DNA of 64,000 nucleotides from Setoptus koraiensis (lineage: Eukaryota > Arthropoda), in assembly GCA_048013815.1 (NCBI GenBank), contig CM106585.1, positions 23,808,001-23,872,000 on the forward strand. The letters run 5' to 3'. The notes beneath the pieces are model-generated. The model worked only from the letters and a program-made list of their open reading frames with translations. It was not told where the DNA came from and did no database searches. Positions 12,626-26,376 of this stretch are shown piece after piece. Made by a program: the position numbers and the translations under genes. Numbering within the stretch: position 1 is the first letter of the stretch; each line of letters opens with the position of its first letter.

Positions 12626-15600
12626 GGGCAGCAGCAGACGGCGGTAGAGAGGCAAATATTAAGCACCACTTGAGCCGCTGTCGAGTCGCTGCAAACATCT
12701 TGATATCGTTGCCCATCCAATTGCATCATTATGTAACCTCGTGTGCGTGCGTGCGTGTCCTCGTGAGCGATAATTTCACTTGTATCCTTTAATAGGCGTT
12801 ATGTTTACGGGGGCCCCCAATAAAAGGACAGCAGCGGTTGGAGGAAAAGTGGAAAACTATATCTAGTCACTAGGTTGCACAATCCAGTCACTAGGCCATT
12901 TAGCCGGCCTAGATGGCGAGCGCGAGATACCAAAATAGCGCCCCCCCAGCCCCCCGATGCCAGCACGCCCACGGAATGTGTTTGAGCAATGTGTGAATGG
13001 TGTCTACAATGGTGCACGATGGTGCTACAATGTGCAAAACAGAGAATGGGTGCAAAATAGAGAACGGGTGCAAAATGGGCCCCAAATAAGTAGATAATGG
13101 TTGTTTGTAGCAACTTGAAACATGTCGCCAGAGGACAAAAGGAAAATGGACGCCTGACACTTATCTTGGCCGGGCTAGGCACACCGAGCGGCACTATCGC
13201 ACTCTGGCAGCCAGTTGGGGGATTTGGTTCGGCTTGGTTCGGCTTGGTGCAGCTCGGTTCAGCTTGGCTGTGTCTGGTTCAGTCTGGTTCAGTCTAGCTA
13301 GGCTTGGCTGTGTCTGGTTGGGTGTGGGGCCGGCCCTGGACGAGAGTGAGGCCCGTGCCCAAAATAAAACTGCAAGCCAACTAATAGAATAGTAATAGAA
13401 GCGGCCGTAGTCAGCGTGACATTATCGCATTGTCAGATAAATAAGAATGGCGTTGTAAGAACGTGTGCGGTCGGCAAGCCAAGACGCCGTGTATACGTTG
13501 TTTAGAATGCGTTTGCTGTTGAGAAGGGGGCTTGTAGGCTGCAAGTGGGGCCCGTCCGCGCTGGCCAAGCTGCAGCCAGTTATAGAGTGGTGCAAATAAA
13601 AAACTAACAATGGCCAAACTTTAAAGGAACACCCTGCCAGAGAGATAAACAATGGACCCCGGCCGGCAAGCGCCAATGATGGGTGGCAGCGGTGCAATGA
13701 CTGAAGTTTTATATTTGAAATCGATCGTTAATCTTAATGCTGTTGCTGTCTCTTTGTCAGCCATGAATGCCAGCCAGCCAGACGACTAGCCAGCCGACCA
13801 GCCAGCCGGTTTCAAGTGCCAGCTTCCAGCCGGAGATAGTTTAGTTGAGCCCCGCTAATGACGCCAATACAATATAATCTGTCGCGGCTAAAATAACTAG
13901 CGGCCCAAAATGCCGTTGTTGTCGGCGGCGGCGGTGGCGGCGGCGCTGCTGTTAACGTCGTCCTCGTTGTAACGCAAAAGAATAATGTGAGCTAGCCAGA
14001 TTATGGTGTTGGTCCCACAACGCCAACCAATTACAACGGCCCAGTGATGGTCTCGCCTGGATCATCAGTTGTTGTTTTATATATCAGTTGTCGTATATAT
14101 CGGCAATTATATATCGGCAAGTGGCGCCGCTCCGGGGCGCACTTGTCCGGCTTGTTCAGCGGGGCCCAACACTGCACACTGGTGCACGCTAGTGCTCGGA
14201 ATGCCAAATGTTGTCGCAGAAAATCTCGAGGCCCCAAAGCAATTCGCTCACTTGAGGCAAGCTTAAATCTTGAATTTAAACTCGAGATGTGCCAATTGAA
14301 TACTGCCATTGTATCATTGTTTTGCGTGCCTCTCTTAATGCCAACAGAGATATCGGAGAGCCGATACTAGAGTATCGACAACGCCATCGATGGGCCACTC
14401 GGATATCTAGCGGCTTGCATGCAATGCGTGCGCAGTTTGAAATAATTGCCTTATGGATGAGCAGGCATCCAACAAATAATGAGGCACAAAGAGAATGAGA
14501 GCGAGAGAGGGGCCCCAAAGAGATATTGTGTGCATGTGATAGTGCAACGAGGCCATCCAGTGTGTCTGCGAGCATCTCGGCTTGGAGCCCATCCGCCGCG
14601 ATCTGATTGTATCCGCTCTGATAACATCTCGGCCCTATCTCAAGGATATCAGTGCCAAGAGATATGGTTTTGGGCCCACAAATCTTGTTATATTTGCGCC
14701 ATCCCATGTTGCCATGCTCCAGCACTCTAGCGGCTAGAGTGTCGGAGTCTAGCGACATCCTAGCAACACTGTACATTACGTAGCAACACTATACATTACG
14801 TAGCAGCATTAGGATCATCCGATCACAGAGATAAGTATCGATATTTCGCCTGTAGTGTATGTATGCGTGATGCAAACGAGCAAAGAGTGCAGAAAATAAA
14901 TTTTCGCTCTCTGAACTTTACTTGTATTCTTTACATTTATTATCATGTAGAGGCACAACCTTCACTTCCGGTTTGGAAATCACTTGTTTGTGGGTTGTTA
15001 TCAATAATAGTTTTGGCTATCATTACTGTGTTACTATGTTTCTGCACCGATTCACACAGCTGATTCAATTTAATTTTGAAACTTTTACATGTTTTACATT
15101 GAACGGTCAGAGCGTCGCAGTGAACGGCATTGGGCTGTTTGGGCCACTTTGGGCACGTTGGAACTCTCACAATTTGAGCTTGCAAGTTTCTATGGTCTAA
15201 ATGCAAGTGGTCGGCATATAATCATGTAATTGGCTGGTCACTCAACTCTGTTCGTCTGTCGTGTTTATATCTCGTCTCATCTCGTCTCGTCTCATCTCAT
15301 CTCATTTTTATGGCCTCGCCAAGTGTGTCTCTGTTTATGGTAGACACAAAATGGTGACCGGTTAGCGGGGCATTCAATAACATCACGTTCGTTGCGTATT
15401 CCATCATCAAGGGGCGACTCGAGACGAAGAGTAGCCGAGAATGAATACACAACAGACATAGTGAGATGGGCCCCACAACGGGACCGACTTGCGCCAAATG
15501 AAAACATTTATGCCGGCCCATGTAATCTAAATAGGCAAACTAAATGGCCAGAGATGCACAATATGACATAATAACAATGTGACGGCGCATATTACGGCGC

Positions 15601-18600
15601 AAGCAAATTATTGTGTGCGTGTGTGTGTGTGTGTTTATGTGGATTTTCTATTTAAAATTGTCATGCCAAGAGTATCCATGGCCGAATTGGGGCCCGACTG
15701 AGACCCGACGTCTCAAGCCAATCGAAAGGAATGGCGCAACAACTAAACAGTGTGTGTGTGTGTGTGTGTGATATACGACACTTGTTCTCTTGGGCTTGTT
15801 AGTTGGTGCGCGAGCTCTTATCCGGCTCGGCACACGGATCCCCAAGTGCTCAAGTGCATCGCTGCGAGGCTGCCAATGGGCGAGCGGGGCGACAGGCCGA
15901 ATGGGGCGAATGGGGCCACTAGACGAACAGCGGCCAAAGGATGGATAGTAGTGGAGATAGAGAGCAGAGGAGGAGGAAATTCAAGACGACGTGGCGTCGC
16001 TAGTGATGCAGTTGAATCACACAAGAGAGAAACGTGAGAGACATAGTGGATGTGTCTGGGTGGCACGTTGAAGTCGTGTTTGCTGGGTTGTGCGAGTTCC
16101 GCTTGTGAAAAGCGACACTGCACCACCGACAACAGCCAACAACAACCAGCGGCAACAACAACAACAACGGCAACAACGAGCGACCAGGCCCAAGATATAA
16201 CAACGGACACACATGACAGTGGAGTAAAGGGGCATTGAATGAAATAAAATGATGCCATGCGATGAGATAAGATGAGATGTGAGGCCCAGTTGAAATGAGA
16301 TAACTAGAGGATAGGATAGGATGATTAGTTGGTCAGCTGACCGCTGCCAGTGCGGTGTGTAGTGGCGATCGCGCGGGTACGGGTACGGGTGCGGGCGCGG
16401 ATGTGTGATGCGGCAAGAATAAAATGGCCGACCGACTCAGCGGCCGGTCGGTAGAGGCGCTCTCAAGCAGGCTCAACGAGAGCGCCTTAATGGTGTCACT
16501 GTCGGCCACTAGTCAACACACACACACACCCAGTGAAATGTTAGCATTTGGCAAGTTGAGAGTTGAGGCACGATGATGATTTTGGGGGCCTCGTTTGCAC
16601 GCTATCAACGTTCAATGTGCATGTCAGCAGTTATATAATAAGCAGGCAGCAGTTAGCGATCACACAACTATCACGATCACGACAACAACGCCAACGCCAA
16701 CAACAGCAACAACAACAACAACGGCAACCAGATCGCATTTCGTGCGCAACGCGCGACAAGGCGTCAACAATAAGATAGTGATAGAGAGCAAAGAAACTGA
16801 CCACTGTCCACTGGCCACTCTGACCACTTTGGTCACTCTGGTCACTTTTGCCACTCTGGCCATAAGCAATAAGCTAGCCAGAGCAGAGTTATGTCACATT
16901 TGTGTGCGCTGACCACAACTCATGTGGCCACTGGCAAGTTGGCAACAAACCACGGCATTGCGTCATGAATATCAACAACACACACACATACACAGTAAGT
17001 GTGTGTGTGTTGTATTTTGATGGCCTCAAATACAAATTAAATTGACCACATATCGGGCCCGTATCATGCAAACAACAGATTTATTCCGTCATCATATTTA
17101 CGATCAAAATGGCGCACACAAGTGCCATTTCTTTTCTTGCCCATTCAATACAATAATAATTGAGCGATTTCAATGCCATTGGGCGCTTATTATTTGTGGC
17201 CGCTCGCACTTGGCCGGTTGCTACAGGCAACCAGTTGCGACCGGCCAACTTAACGGCACGCAACTCAAATATTTGAATTGAATTCTTTTCATTCTTCTTC
17301 TGGGCCCCCTGGCCCCACTTTGCCCCAAATACAATTCCCAAATGGAATATCCCCGAATGGGCCCACACAGTGTACAGTGTATGACAGCCTGTAACCAGAG
17401 CAATAGTTGTAAAAAGTGTTCAACTTTTTCACCCTGATCCCGCTGTCATCGCTGCGCAAAGTTGTCGACATTCATTAATTATCAACTGGGGCGCACCGTT
17501 ATCGCGCATCCAACAGCAGTTAGCAGTTCTTTTGGGTGCCCTGCAAATCATGCCTGCCTGTCCGCTTGCCCGTTGCCGCTCCCAAAAGCATGTTTGCAAA
17601 TTAATCTCGTCTTAGTTAGCTGCAGACTAAGAGTTTTTTTTCTTTTATTAATGATAACAGCGCTGCTGCATGTGTAATTACAACAACGTTGTCCTTTGTG
17701 TTGTGTGGCCAACTTTATCTTTTTTCACCCCCTAATTTGCATATGTCACGTGATTGTAACGTGCGTTTGCGAACCGTTGACAGGGCACAAAACACAAAAG
17801 GGGCACAGAATGAAAAATTTGTTGCTTGTTGCTTGGCCGATGTTGGTGTCGGTGCTTTAGTGGTCAGTGGTGATATCTGATCTCATGCTAACTAACATGC
17901 TGTTATACATGCTGTAAATGTAATGGTGTTAGTAACTGATTGTGTACGTGTTACAAATCGCATTTGTATTACATAATAGCTGGCCAGACGTGATTACGAT
18001 AGCTACTACGAGAGTGACCCGCCAAGAGAGTAACGACAAATTTGTTGACAGGGCACAGTTTGCGAGTGCGTTCATTCATTTCACACTCACGTAAGTCCGT
18101 GCTGCCGTCTACACCAAGTTGCAAGCAAATACTTTGTTACACACACACCGGCGAATACAAGCGAAAACGGATGTGGGCCCCAGTTTGCTCAGTCAGTATA
18201 GAGGGCGCCCATGTATTCGTGTCAGTGTATAGAGTGCCGGTAACAATAAACTTTCGCTGGTAATAAATAAACAGACACGAGAGAGAGCGAACACACAAAT
18301 TAGTGGATACAAACAACAGTGTCTGGCAGACAGAGAAATAAGAGATAAGCCGAGTGAAAAGTGTTACTCTGGCCAGCAAACAGCCAACTGACACTATTAC
18401 TGCAATATACATGCAGTAATAGTAATGTAACGGGCCCCCATTTTGTCTCATTAGGCGCCATAATCCAATGGACAGACTGTCTTGACATTTGCTTGTTTCA
18501 TTGGCATTGCTTTCACTGGCAAACTCACATATGCCACCAGGTAATGCAATAAAATTGATGGCGTTGTTATTTGAGAAGCAGCCCGAGTGATGTTCATTTG

Positions 18601-19675
18601 ATGGTCAGTTATCTGCGTTTGTTGTTTCCCAGACACACACAGATCCGAATCAGTTTGATGAAGCTGAAGCATTCATCTGTGCATCTAGTCACCAGACGCT
18701 ATTTATATCCACAGATGAATATCTTCTAATGCGCCGGTTGGTCATTTGTCCAAATGCAGCATTTGTGTTGTATGCTGACATAAAATATGACCAAGGAAAT
18801 GTGTTGCGGTCACCCTAACGAGCGTACAGTTCATGTATCGGGCGACAGGATGTCGCGTGCATACGCTTTATCCATATAGCCGTGTATGGATAAATGGGTA
18901 TGTATTCTGACAGTATAATACTGTGCACTGTGCACTGTGCGATATGAATGCCAGTGTGCTGGCTATGAATGTGCATATGCCAGCAGTGTCCATATGAAGA
19001 GGGGCCCCAATTGTTGGCGCACACTGTGCGCACAGTGTGTGCTCAGTGTTTCACCAAAATCCAACATATCAATTGTGCGAATGTGTCGAGTCACGCTTCG
19101 AATAACACGCACACAACTATTACTTGAACATTGTTGCTGTTGGAGTATTTGCAATTTTTTACTCTTGGCGCCCTTTGGGGCCCCAAAATGTCGCACACAA
19201 TTAATGCTAGTCGGCGTGCTGGTCACACTGACTGTTTGGCACTGGCTACACGATTTGCATTTATCAGCGAGTTGTTTGTTTCAACAGTGACTTTGAATAG
19301 TGCCAAACAGATTTGAATTGTGAAAAATGCTTATGCGTCATGTGACATGACACAAGCAGAGCTTGCAACAAACACAACAAGCTGACAAGTGTGCGCTTGA
19401 TTTGTAAATAATAAGAGCTAATCATGAATTGGTCAAACTCTAATGACTGCTCTCACCCAAGGACACACGACACGACGGGCCATATATTACAACCCGTTGT
19501 GTCGTTTATGTTTGTGAGTGATGACAGTCGTGCCAAGGGACAATAATCAAGTATTTTATTTATGTGCGCGTTATGTAACATCGGGCAAACGTCAGGCTAG
19601 CAGTGCAGCGTATGGCGACTGTGCCCACTGCAAGTGGATAAAGCAGACCACACTGGACATACCGTGGGTATTTTG

Positions 19676-19750
19676 GGTACGGTGGATATGGCGGACATGG
19701 CGGACATGGCGGACATGGCGGATATGGCGGACATGGTGAGCGTGGTGAGC
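19676..19750. repeat. 9-bp minisatellite (ATGGCGGAC)
   Basis: About five copies of ATGGCGGAC/T are followed by a related GTGGTGAGC pair. Open in several frames only because the unit length is a multiple of three. Confidence 0.85.
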
Positions 19751-20333
19751 GTGGCGAAAATGGTGCGCCCCAAACTGTTTGCAATAATGATTTTTTGTTG
19801 CTTGCGCGCTTGTTAGCTTGCTGGCTTGCTGACTCGCTAGCTCGCCGAGTGACAATTGACAATTGAGAGCTTGCTGGTGAGCGACAGCACACACATTGTG
19901 CCAAGTTGTGCCGGTCGCAATATTGTGCGCCACAATGTCGTGTCACCAGTCAACCAGTGACAAAAGGTACCCATTGGGCTCGTTGGTTTGATTCCCATTT
20001 GTGATTCCCATGGCTGGCTGGTGGCATTCGCTCATTACATGATACGCATCTAGGTGCTAATATCATCATATATATAAATATATATTCTGGGCTCGTGTTA
20101 TCTCTTTGCGTCGGTCATGTTCGGTATGTGTGTTGCTGCCACAAAACTTCATTTTCAACACTCCCGCTGCCCGAATGCCAACGCTGGCGAGTGTTTAAAA
20201 TTTATAATCCAGCTGATAGGTCGGATGGGGCCCACATTTTGTCGTCGCTGTGCCGCCGCGCCGCATACCATCAATCTTTTGGGCCGTCTCTATGTGGCCC
20301 GTTACGCCGTTGGGCCCTCTGTGCGAGCCACAC

Positions 20334-20427
20334 GCACACACTGTTGAGATACGACGCACACACTGTTGAGATACGACGCACACACTGTTGAGATACGACG
20401 CACACACTGTTGAGATACGACGCACAC
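20334..20427. repeat. 22-bp tandem repeat, 4 perfect copies
   Basis: Four identical 22-bp units begin at 20334, 20356, 20378 and 20400, plus 6 nt of a fifth. Each contains CACACACTGTTGAGATACGA. Lack of any difference between copies means very recent expansion or strong homogenisation. Confidence 0.95.
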
Positions 20428-21530
20428 GCACGCAGCCCTGAGTAACGTGACAAAAATACTCTCTGTCATTGTTAGCCAGCTCACAATCCTTTACAATTGG
20501 TCGCCAGCGAATTATCCAAAAGCTCGCTTGGGCGCAAGGCGAAATTGTGGGCCCCGGCACAAACCCCGGGCCCCACGAGCGGCCGAGAATTGTCGCGATT
20601 CCGATCCAAAGTAATCATTGCATTGTGTTATTTTGTGTGTTCGGCAAGCTTGAGCCAGCCAATTTAATGGCTGCCAGTGGCCGGCGGTGAGCGATGCGCG
20701 CCAATGAGGAGCGCAGAGTTTTTCGCTTCACCGATTGAATAGATTATATACAGTGCACTTGCTACGGCCACTAGGTGGCCGAAGGTCACTTTCACGCAAC
20801 AACCGTCGGACACAACCGACACGCACTACGTGTACGTCACAATATCAACACCAAAAGAGCCAGTCCGTTGACAACTCGTGAGACGACGCGCAAGTCTCGC
20901 CACACTGGCTCGGCTGGCATTATTTGAGTAGCATGACACTGTTGTTGTTGGTGCCGCTGGTGCCGCTGGTGCCGCTGGTGTCGCTGGTGTCGCTAGTGGT
21001 GGCCGCACACAGCCCACGGCGCGGCCAGGTGAGCAAACTTAAATGAGACGCCAGCCTCGAGATGGCACACCAAATCAAATAGCTATTACGTAAGCGCCGG
21101 TTCGTTACTGTCTGTCTCGCACCTACACACTTATTCACTTACTCGCTATTGCTCGTTGCGATGTTGCTCACTTACCCACGAGACTCGCTTACGGCGCCAG
21201 CGGGTATTTATAGCGCCAGTTTATACGCCTAGCTACCACTCATACTAGTTACAATATATGTTACATCACCTGCAAGGTGACACAAGCTACAACACACAAC
21301 ATTTCGTGTTGTGTAGCCCGCTCACCTTGACACAATGCGCGCCAAGACACTAACACAATTGCAGCCAGTGATAGATGATGGTTGTCGATGCTTGATTCGG
21401 GCGATACAATTGCAATTATCGATACCGTTTGAGTGATTCTTGAGTGGCCAGCCAAATGTGAAAATCATGGCAACTTGAGGCCCGCTTTGGGCGCCCCCTG
21501 CCCAAACATGGCAACTTTTTTCCTCGCAGG

Positions 21531-21572
21531 TTGGCCAATCGCGCCAATCGCGCCAATCTCGCCAATCTCGCC
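21531..21572. repeat. 9-bp minisatellite (GCCAATCGC)
   Basis: Four to five copies of GCCAATCGC/GCCAATCTC. Same 9-bp periodicity as the arrays near 19680 and 20945 but a different sequence. Confidence 0.75.
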
Positions 21573-22734
21573 ACGAAATCTCGCTACGTGATCTCGGTAT
21601 TGGCCACTTGCTATAGGGGCGCAACAGAGACTGACCGTCCGACTGGCAGCAGCCTCAGAATGGCAGCAAGCCCAAAATGGCGCCAGTCTCAGAATGGCAG
21701 TACCGTCAAATTGGCAGTAGGTGGCTCTCATCTCGTTGTCGAGAGCAGTCGCTTGTTTGTATTGTGTGTGTGCTTCAATGATTGCTGTCTAGTACGTGCG
21801 CGAAAATTGCTCCTCGCAAAGTTTGCATCGCAAAGATGCTCAAAAGTGATACCAACCATTGGCATTTATTGAATACCAGCGCCCATATGAAGTATGTTAA
21901 TAAATCAAAATCAAACAGTCCGTCCGCTGTCGGAATACAACAATGCAACGAGCACAATGCCAGCTCGTTTGCTGCGACCGGCCCCCCTTGTGAGACCGGC
22001 CCCACTTGTGAGACCGGCCCCACTTGTGCCACTGGCCGCACCGGTGAGGACACTGGCGAGACTGGCTCGCCCCGGGCACAAAACTTATATTATGACGCAT
22101 GTTATATCGCACAAATAATTTATATCTGACAAGTTGTATTTTGCAGCATCTATCACCATTTGGTATGCAGATGTAATTGCTTATTATATAAATATTGTTG
22201 TATATTGTTGTGCAGTGGCTGCGCCAATGCAACGCGCCGGCAGTTATTTATTTGTTTATGCATTTATTTTAATTGCTTTCATTTATTTCGCGATTTAAAT
22301 CATGATTTATCTGGCGATTTATTTCACAATTTATTTTGCGATTTATTTGCAATCTGGCAATTTGAATAGCGAAGCGCGCGACCTTAGCGTGAGTTTGTTA
22401 GCCGGGCGCACTTTACGCAATTGGCCGGCGATGGCCAGGTTACATTGTTAAATATCCGCGCAACACCGATGCACTATCGAGCTTCGCAACTTGCCGCTCG
22501 AGTTGCTGCGAGCTGCTGTTGTACCACGCAGCACTGATACCATAGAGCACCGATGCCATGGAGCACCGATACCATGGAGCACCGATAGCGTCGAGCACCG
22601 ATCGACCGATCCATCGATGCGTCTCCTGGTGGCCTGTCGATCAGGGTGCACGATGGTGCATAATGGTGCATCTATCTGGCTGTCTATTGTTATTGTCCTC
22701 TTTGTTGGTGCCCGTTTAGTGGGCGCCTCTGTGA

Positions 22735-22790
22735 GGTGCCTCTATGAGGTGCCTCTGTGAGGTGCCTCTGTGAGGTGCCTCTGTGAGGTG
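22735..22790. repeat. 13- to 14-bp minisatellite (GAGGTGCCTCTGT)
   Basis: Four to five tandem copies of GAGGTGCCTCTGT/A. The internal word GAGGTGCCTC is nearly palindromic. Confidence 0.75.
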
Positions 22791-24212
22791 CATCATTTAT
22801 CACTGAGGCAAAACTCAAAGTTTGCAACTTGCCAGCCATTTGCAAACTCAAAATATACTCAAAATATACTCACACCCACTCGCCAGTAGTCGGCGGAGTA
22901 GCCAGCTCAGTGTGGTTGCGTCAGTGCTTGGCCTCAGTGTTTGTGTGTCAGAGGCCCCCTAGTGTCTGGCCAGCGAGTGCCTGAGTGATACAGGGGCCAA
23001 CAAAGCAAATCGCAAACAGCAGCAAATCGGATATGGCAGCTATTGGCGATATTAGCCCACTAGTGGGTATAGTGGCGAATTATTGTATGCTAGGTACTCT
23101 CTAATCGATCCTGTCCTGTCCCCTCTCCCTCTGCCTCTCTATCTATCTATCTATCTATCTATGCATTCTGTGTCTATCTATTCTTGGCTTCTCAACAAAT
23201 CGAGTTTTTCAACTTGTTCTCGCCACTACGTACTTGCACTCACACTCGCACCGTAGTGATATATGTGCCAATATCCTCATCCCTTTATAAGCGTGGCTCG
23301 CTGGGCGGCCCTCACTTGGGCCGCTCTCGGTTGGACCAAGAATAAGGTTGGCCCAACGGCAGTGAGTTTTGCTTCTTCTCACATTAACAGCTCTCCAATG
23401 AAAGGGGCCCCTCTCCACGAGTGCTCAAAGGCTCGTACCTAAAGCAGCGCACCATCAGACACTATCAGAGATAACATTGCAAGTAGTTGGCGCTGTACAA
23501 CCTACAAACGGCGATGCTGTGTGCGTATAAAATGCTGGCCAGACAACGGATCTAACGGGCCGCTAAGCTAGCTTGCGGGGCTCACCACACTCCGGCAAGT
23601 TGTTGGGCATGGAGCGAGTAGAAAGTAGTGACTAGTGAGTAGAAAACACACACTACAAGTGAGAACAAGTGAGAATTACTCCAAGTGGAAAATTTATTCC
23701 CTGCTTGTTGTTTGTGTCCGCATACACACACTACGAGAATACACTGGTTTGGTGGGCCTATCTGTCTCTGTCTCTACGCTATGTCATTATATTATATCTT
23801 GTGCCAGGATATCGTTGCCAATAGTCTCGCCAATAGTCTCGCCAATGGTCCGCTGCCAATGGATGGCCCACCAATGGCCGATATATATATGGTCGGATAT
23901 ATGGTCGGATATATAGATCGACAGTCTATCTATAGTCGCCCTTAGATATCATAGAGTGACAGCCATGCATATCAAATTATGTGATATATGTGTCCGCTAT
24001 TCACATCAGCGCATGCAAATGCACATACGCATCACACAGATCCGGTGACTACTTCTTACCATCAACTACCAACACCAAGCTATTGACATGAACACATGAG
24101 CAGGCCCCATACCAATCAGTAACAACAATTTGTATTGGCTACATTACACACCAACCCCTTTGTGTAGTGTGTGGTGTGTCGTGTGTCGTGTTGTGCGTAT
24201 GTGGCCTGTGTC

Positions 24213-24239
24213 TTGTCAAATATATATATTATTTGACAA
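24213..24239. repeat. 10-bp inverted repeat around TA run
   Basis: TTGTCAAATA at 24213-24222 is the exact reverse complement of TATTTGACAA at 24230-24239, with an AT-only 7-nt loop. AT-rich surroundings; no gene link seen. Confidence 0.8.
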
Positions 24240-25227
24240 AGAATTATAAAAATATCCCTATTCATTGGCTTTCATTTTGTCAAAAATGACAACGCACCTT
24301 GGCCATATTTATCTAAACATTTGCATACTTACATAACTCGTATAGTAAGTGCGATTCTCAATAGCACTGGCTGCCATGTATAACTGAATGTATAGCTACA
24401 TATGCCATTGCTCAGATATACTCACTATCTAAGGCATTTATGAAACGCAAAGCGTATGCCAGTTTACACGACATAATGTGTGAGCGAATTAATATGATAT
24501 ATGCTGTATTCAATAACTCATGTCCAACATCTTGTCTGCTTCTCTTCTCAATCAACGGCCCTCACTTATGCAAGCCAATCTGTAAAGTCTACACTCTAGA
24601 GTGCGCTGTGGCCTATGCAACATCACTGATGCAACTGTTATATAAGGCAGTTACAGATAGACTTGTTTGTCTATTGCACAACTATTAGCTATATCTATTC
24701 TTGTCTGATTATAACCAGTTGTATGCGCGTATAAAGAACCACATGTTATGTTGGTTAGAGAGCTAACTCATTAGCCAATTTGCAGCAACGTGTCTCAGGC
24801 GAATTGCACTGTCACTTCAACTGTGGGGTGCCTTTTTTTCATTTGCAGTCACCATTTTCAAACGAACACACATAAACACAACGGCAGTGAATTAGCGGCA
24901 GCGGATAGACAGGTAGTGGTGGCGAAAGCAAAAAAGTCAGACCCACTCAAACAAAACCTAACGAGTGAATAACCAGTGTAATAATAAAACAATGGTCACC
25001 ATGACAGCCGAGGCTCAATAATACAATTACATGATCTCATTATTACCATGATTACTTTGCTAATAGTGTTTTTTCTCTTTTGTTAGCTATCACTATTAAA
25101 TTGATTTATCATGACATTTATCAGATCGGTTATTACGGTTATATACCGTTAGCTACATGCAGCCAATAACTGGCAGCCAGTAACGGGCTGCCAGTTAGAT
25201 AAGTAGAAAGTCGGAGAAAAAACTTAC

Positions 25228-26376
25228 CTGAGTGTCTCTAGGCACAATTTCTAATTTGTAATTACGCAATATTGTTGAATTGTTGTTTATATGATCTAGA
25301 GCCAAACGAACAGCTGGCCACATTGACAGGCCTAACGCGCCCCCTTCCAATTGATGATTTCCGGTGTGTGGAAAGAATCCACCGAAATAAATGGTACGTG
25401 CTTGTTTTTGTTTTATAACTCGTCGATTGTTTTGATTAGTGGTGTCGAATTGTATTAGTTGCTGATGCTGTTGATGATGTTGTTGTTGGCCCATTGATGT
25501 AACTTGTTGTTCTAGTTGAATCAATTTGTTTGTCGACATAGACGACGATAACAGATCTTGCCGATTCGATTGCTGTTCATTATAAACTATTTGCTCACTA
25601 GGTACTAATAGATTGAAAAGATTTGATGAGAGCGTAGACAATGATAATGAGTTTGTTTGTTGCTGTTGCGACTCAGTTGATGACAGCAATTGTGAGCTTT
25701 TATTGTAGTTGTTGATATCATTGAGCGGATGTATAATTGTAAACTGACCATCATTCAACATGGACGGAATCATATTATTATCATTGTCTAACGGTCGTTC
25801 TTTTTCTTGCCGCTCATAATAGTAATTGTCGCTTGCTTGCTTGGACAAATGACCATCGTAGCTGGCTGTATTGTTGTTGTTGGCGCTAACATTAAGTGCA
25901 GACTCGCCAGAGTTGTGATAATCAAGTTGAGGCGCCAACGACGATGCAACATTATCTAACCAGTTGTTGTCGTTTCGTCTATTGCTGGCGACATCGCTTG
26001 TTGTTTTTGTCGTCGTCAAGTTGGCGTCCGTCATTGAAAGTAATTGCTGCTGCTGTCGTAGTTGTTGCTGTTGTTGTTGTTGTTGCTGATGGTGGCGTCG
26101 GCGACGATTTTCATTTGTCAGATTATTTGTGTCATCACGTGCCTCGTGCTTCAATTGCTGACTATCGGGCGATGCATTGTAAGTCACGTAATCAAAGTGA
26201 TTTGAGCCTTGTCGTTGTGTCGACTCTTGATTGCTAGTCGTTGTTTCTTTAGATACAGCTGATGGGATCTGGTGCGCCACTGGCCCATTTTGCGACATGG
26301 ATGACGATTGAGCTAATCTGGCTAGACAGCAACAAAAGCACGATGCGACCACAATAAATACCAAAAAAGTTTTCAT
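25228..26376 (-). CDS. GABA-B-type class C GPCR, first coding exon
   Basis: N-terminal part of a metabotropic GABA-B-like receptor, a plasma-membrane class C GPCR. Reading from Met at 26376 gives a clear signal peptide (MKTFLVFIVVASCFCCC), then about 300 residues of low complexity (poly-Gln, Asn and Ser runs), then from about residue 328 the start of a Venus-flytrap ligand domain: YFGGFFPHTG, MWPAVRLALDHIN, ILRNYKLEI and PRDTQ. The exon ends in phase 0 at CAG followed by a consensus donor GTAAGT (25222-25227), so the rest of the ligand domain, the seven helices and the tail lie at lower coordinates or outside the window. An upstream in-frame Met at 26649 would add 91 residues including a Lys/Arg cluster and bury the signal peptide, so I prefer 26376. 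GFFP, ILxNYxL and DTQ favour subtype 2 over subtype 1, weakly. The long disordered insert before the ligand domain is unusual. Confidence 0.75.

Larger units (their letters stand above)
12341..25227. other. Gene-poor repeat-rich flank, right part
   Basis: No exon is supported. Content is cryptically simple DNA: a long homopurine block (12400-12535), 9- to 22-bp minisatellites (12578-12625, 13220-13310, 15262-15306, 19680-19750, 20334-20427, 20945-20995, 21531-21572, 21975-22030, 22540-22600, 22735-22790), a GATA-type run near 23140-23162, a run of Ala/Gly-type GCG triplets near 13920-13950, and many GGGCCC words. Open reading frames of 60-166 codons occur on both strands but track the repeats or lack any recognisable domain. 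Confidence 0.5.
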
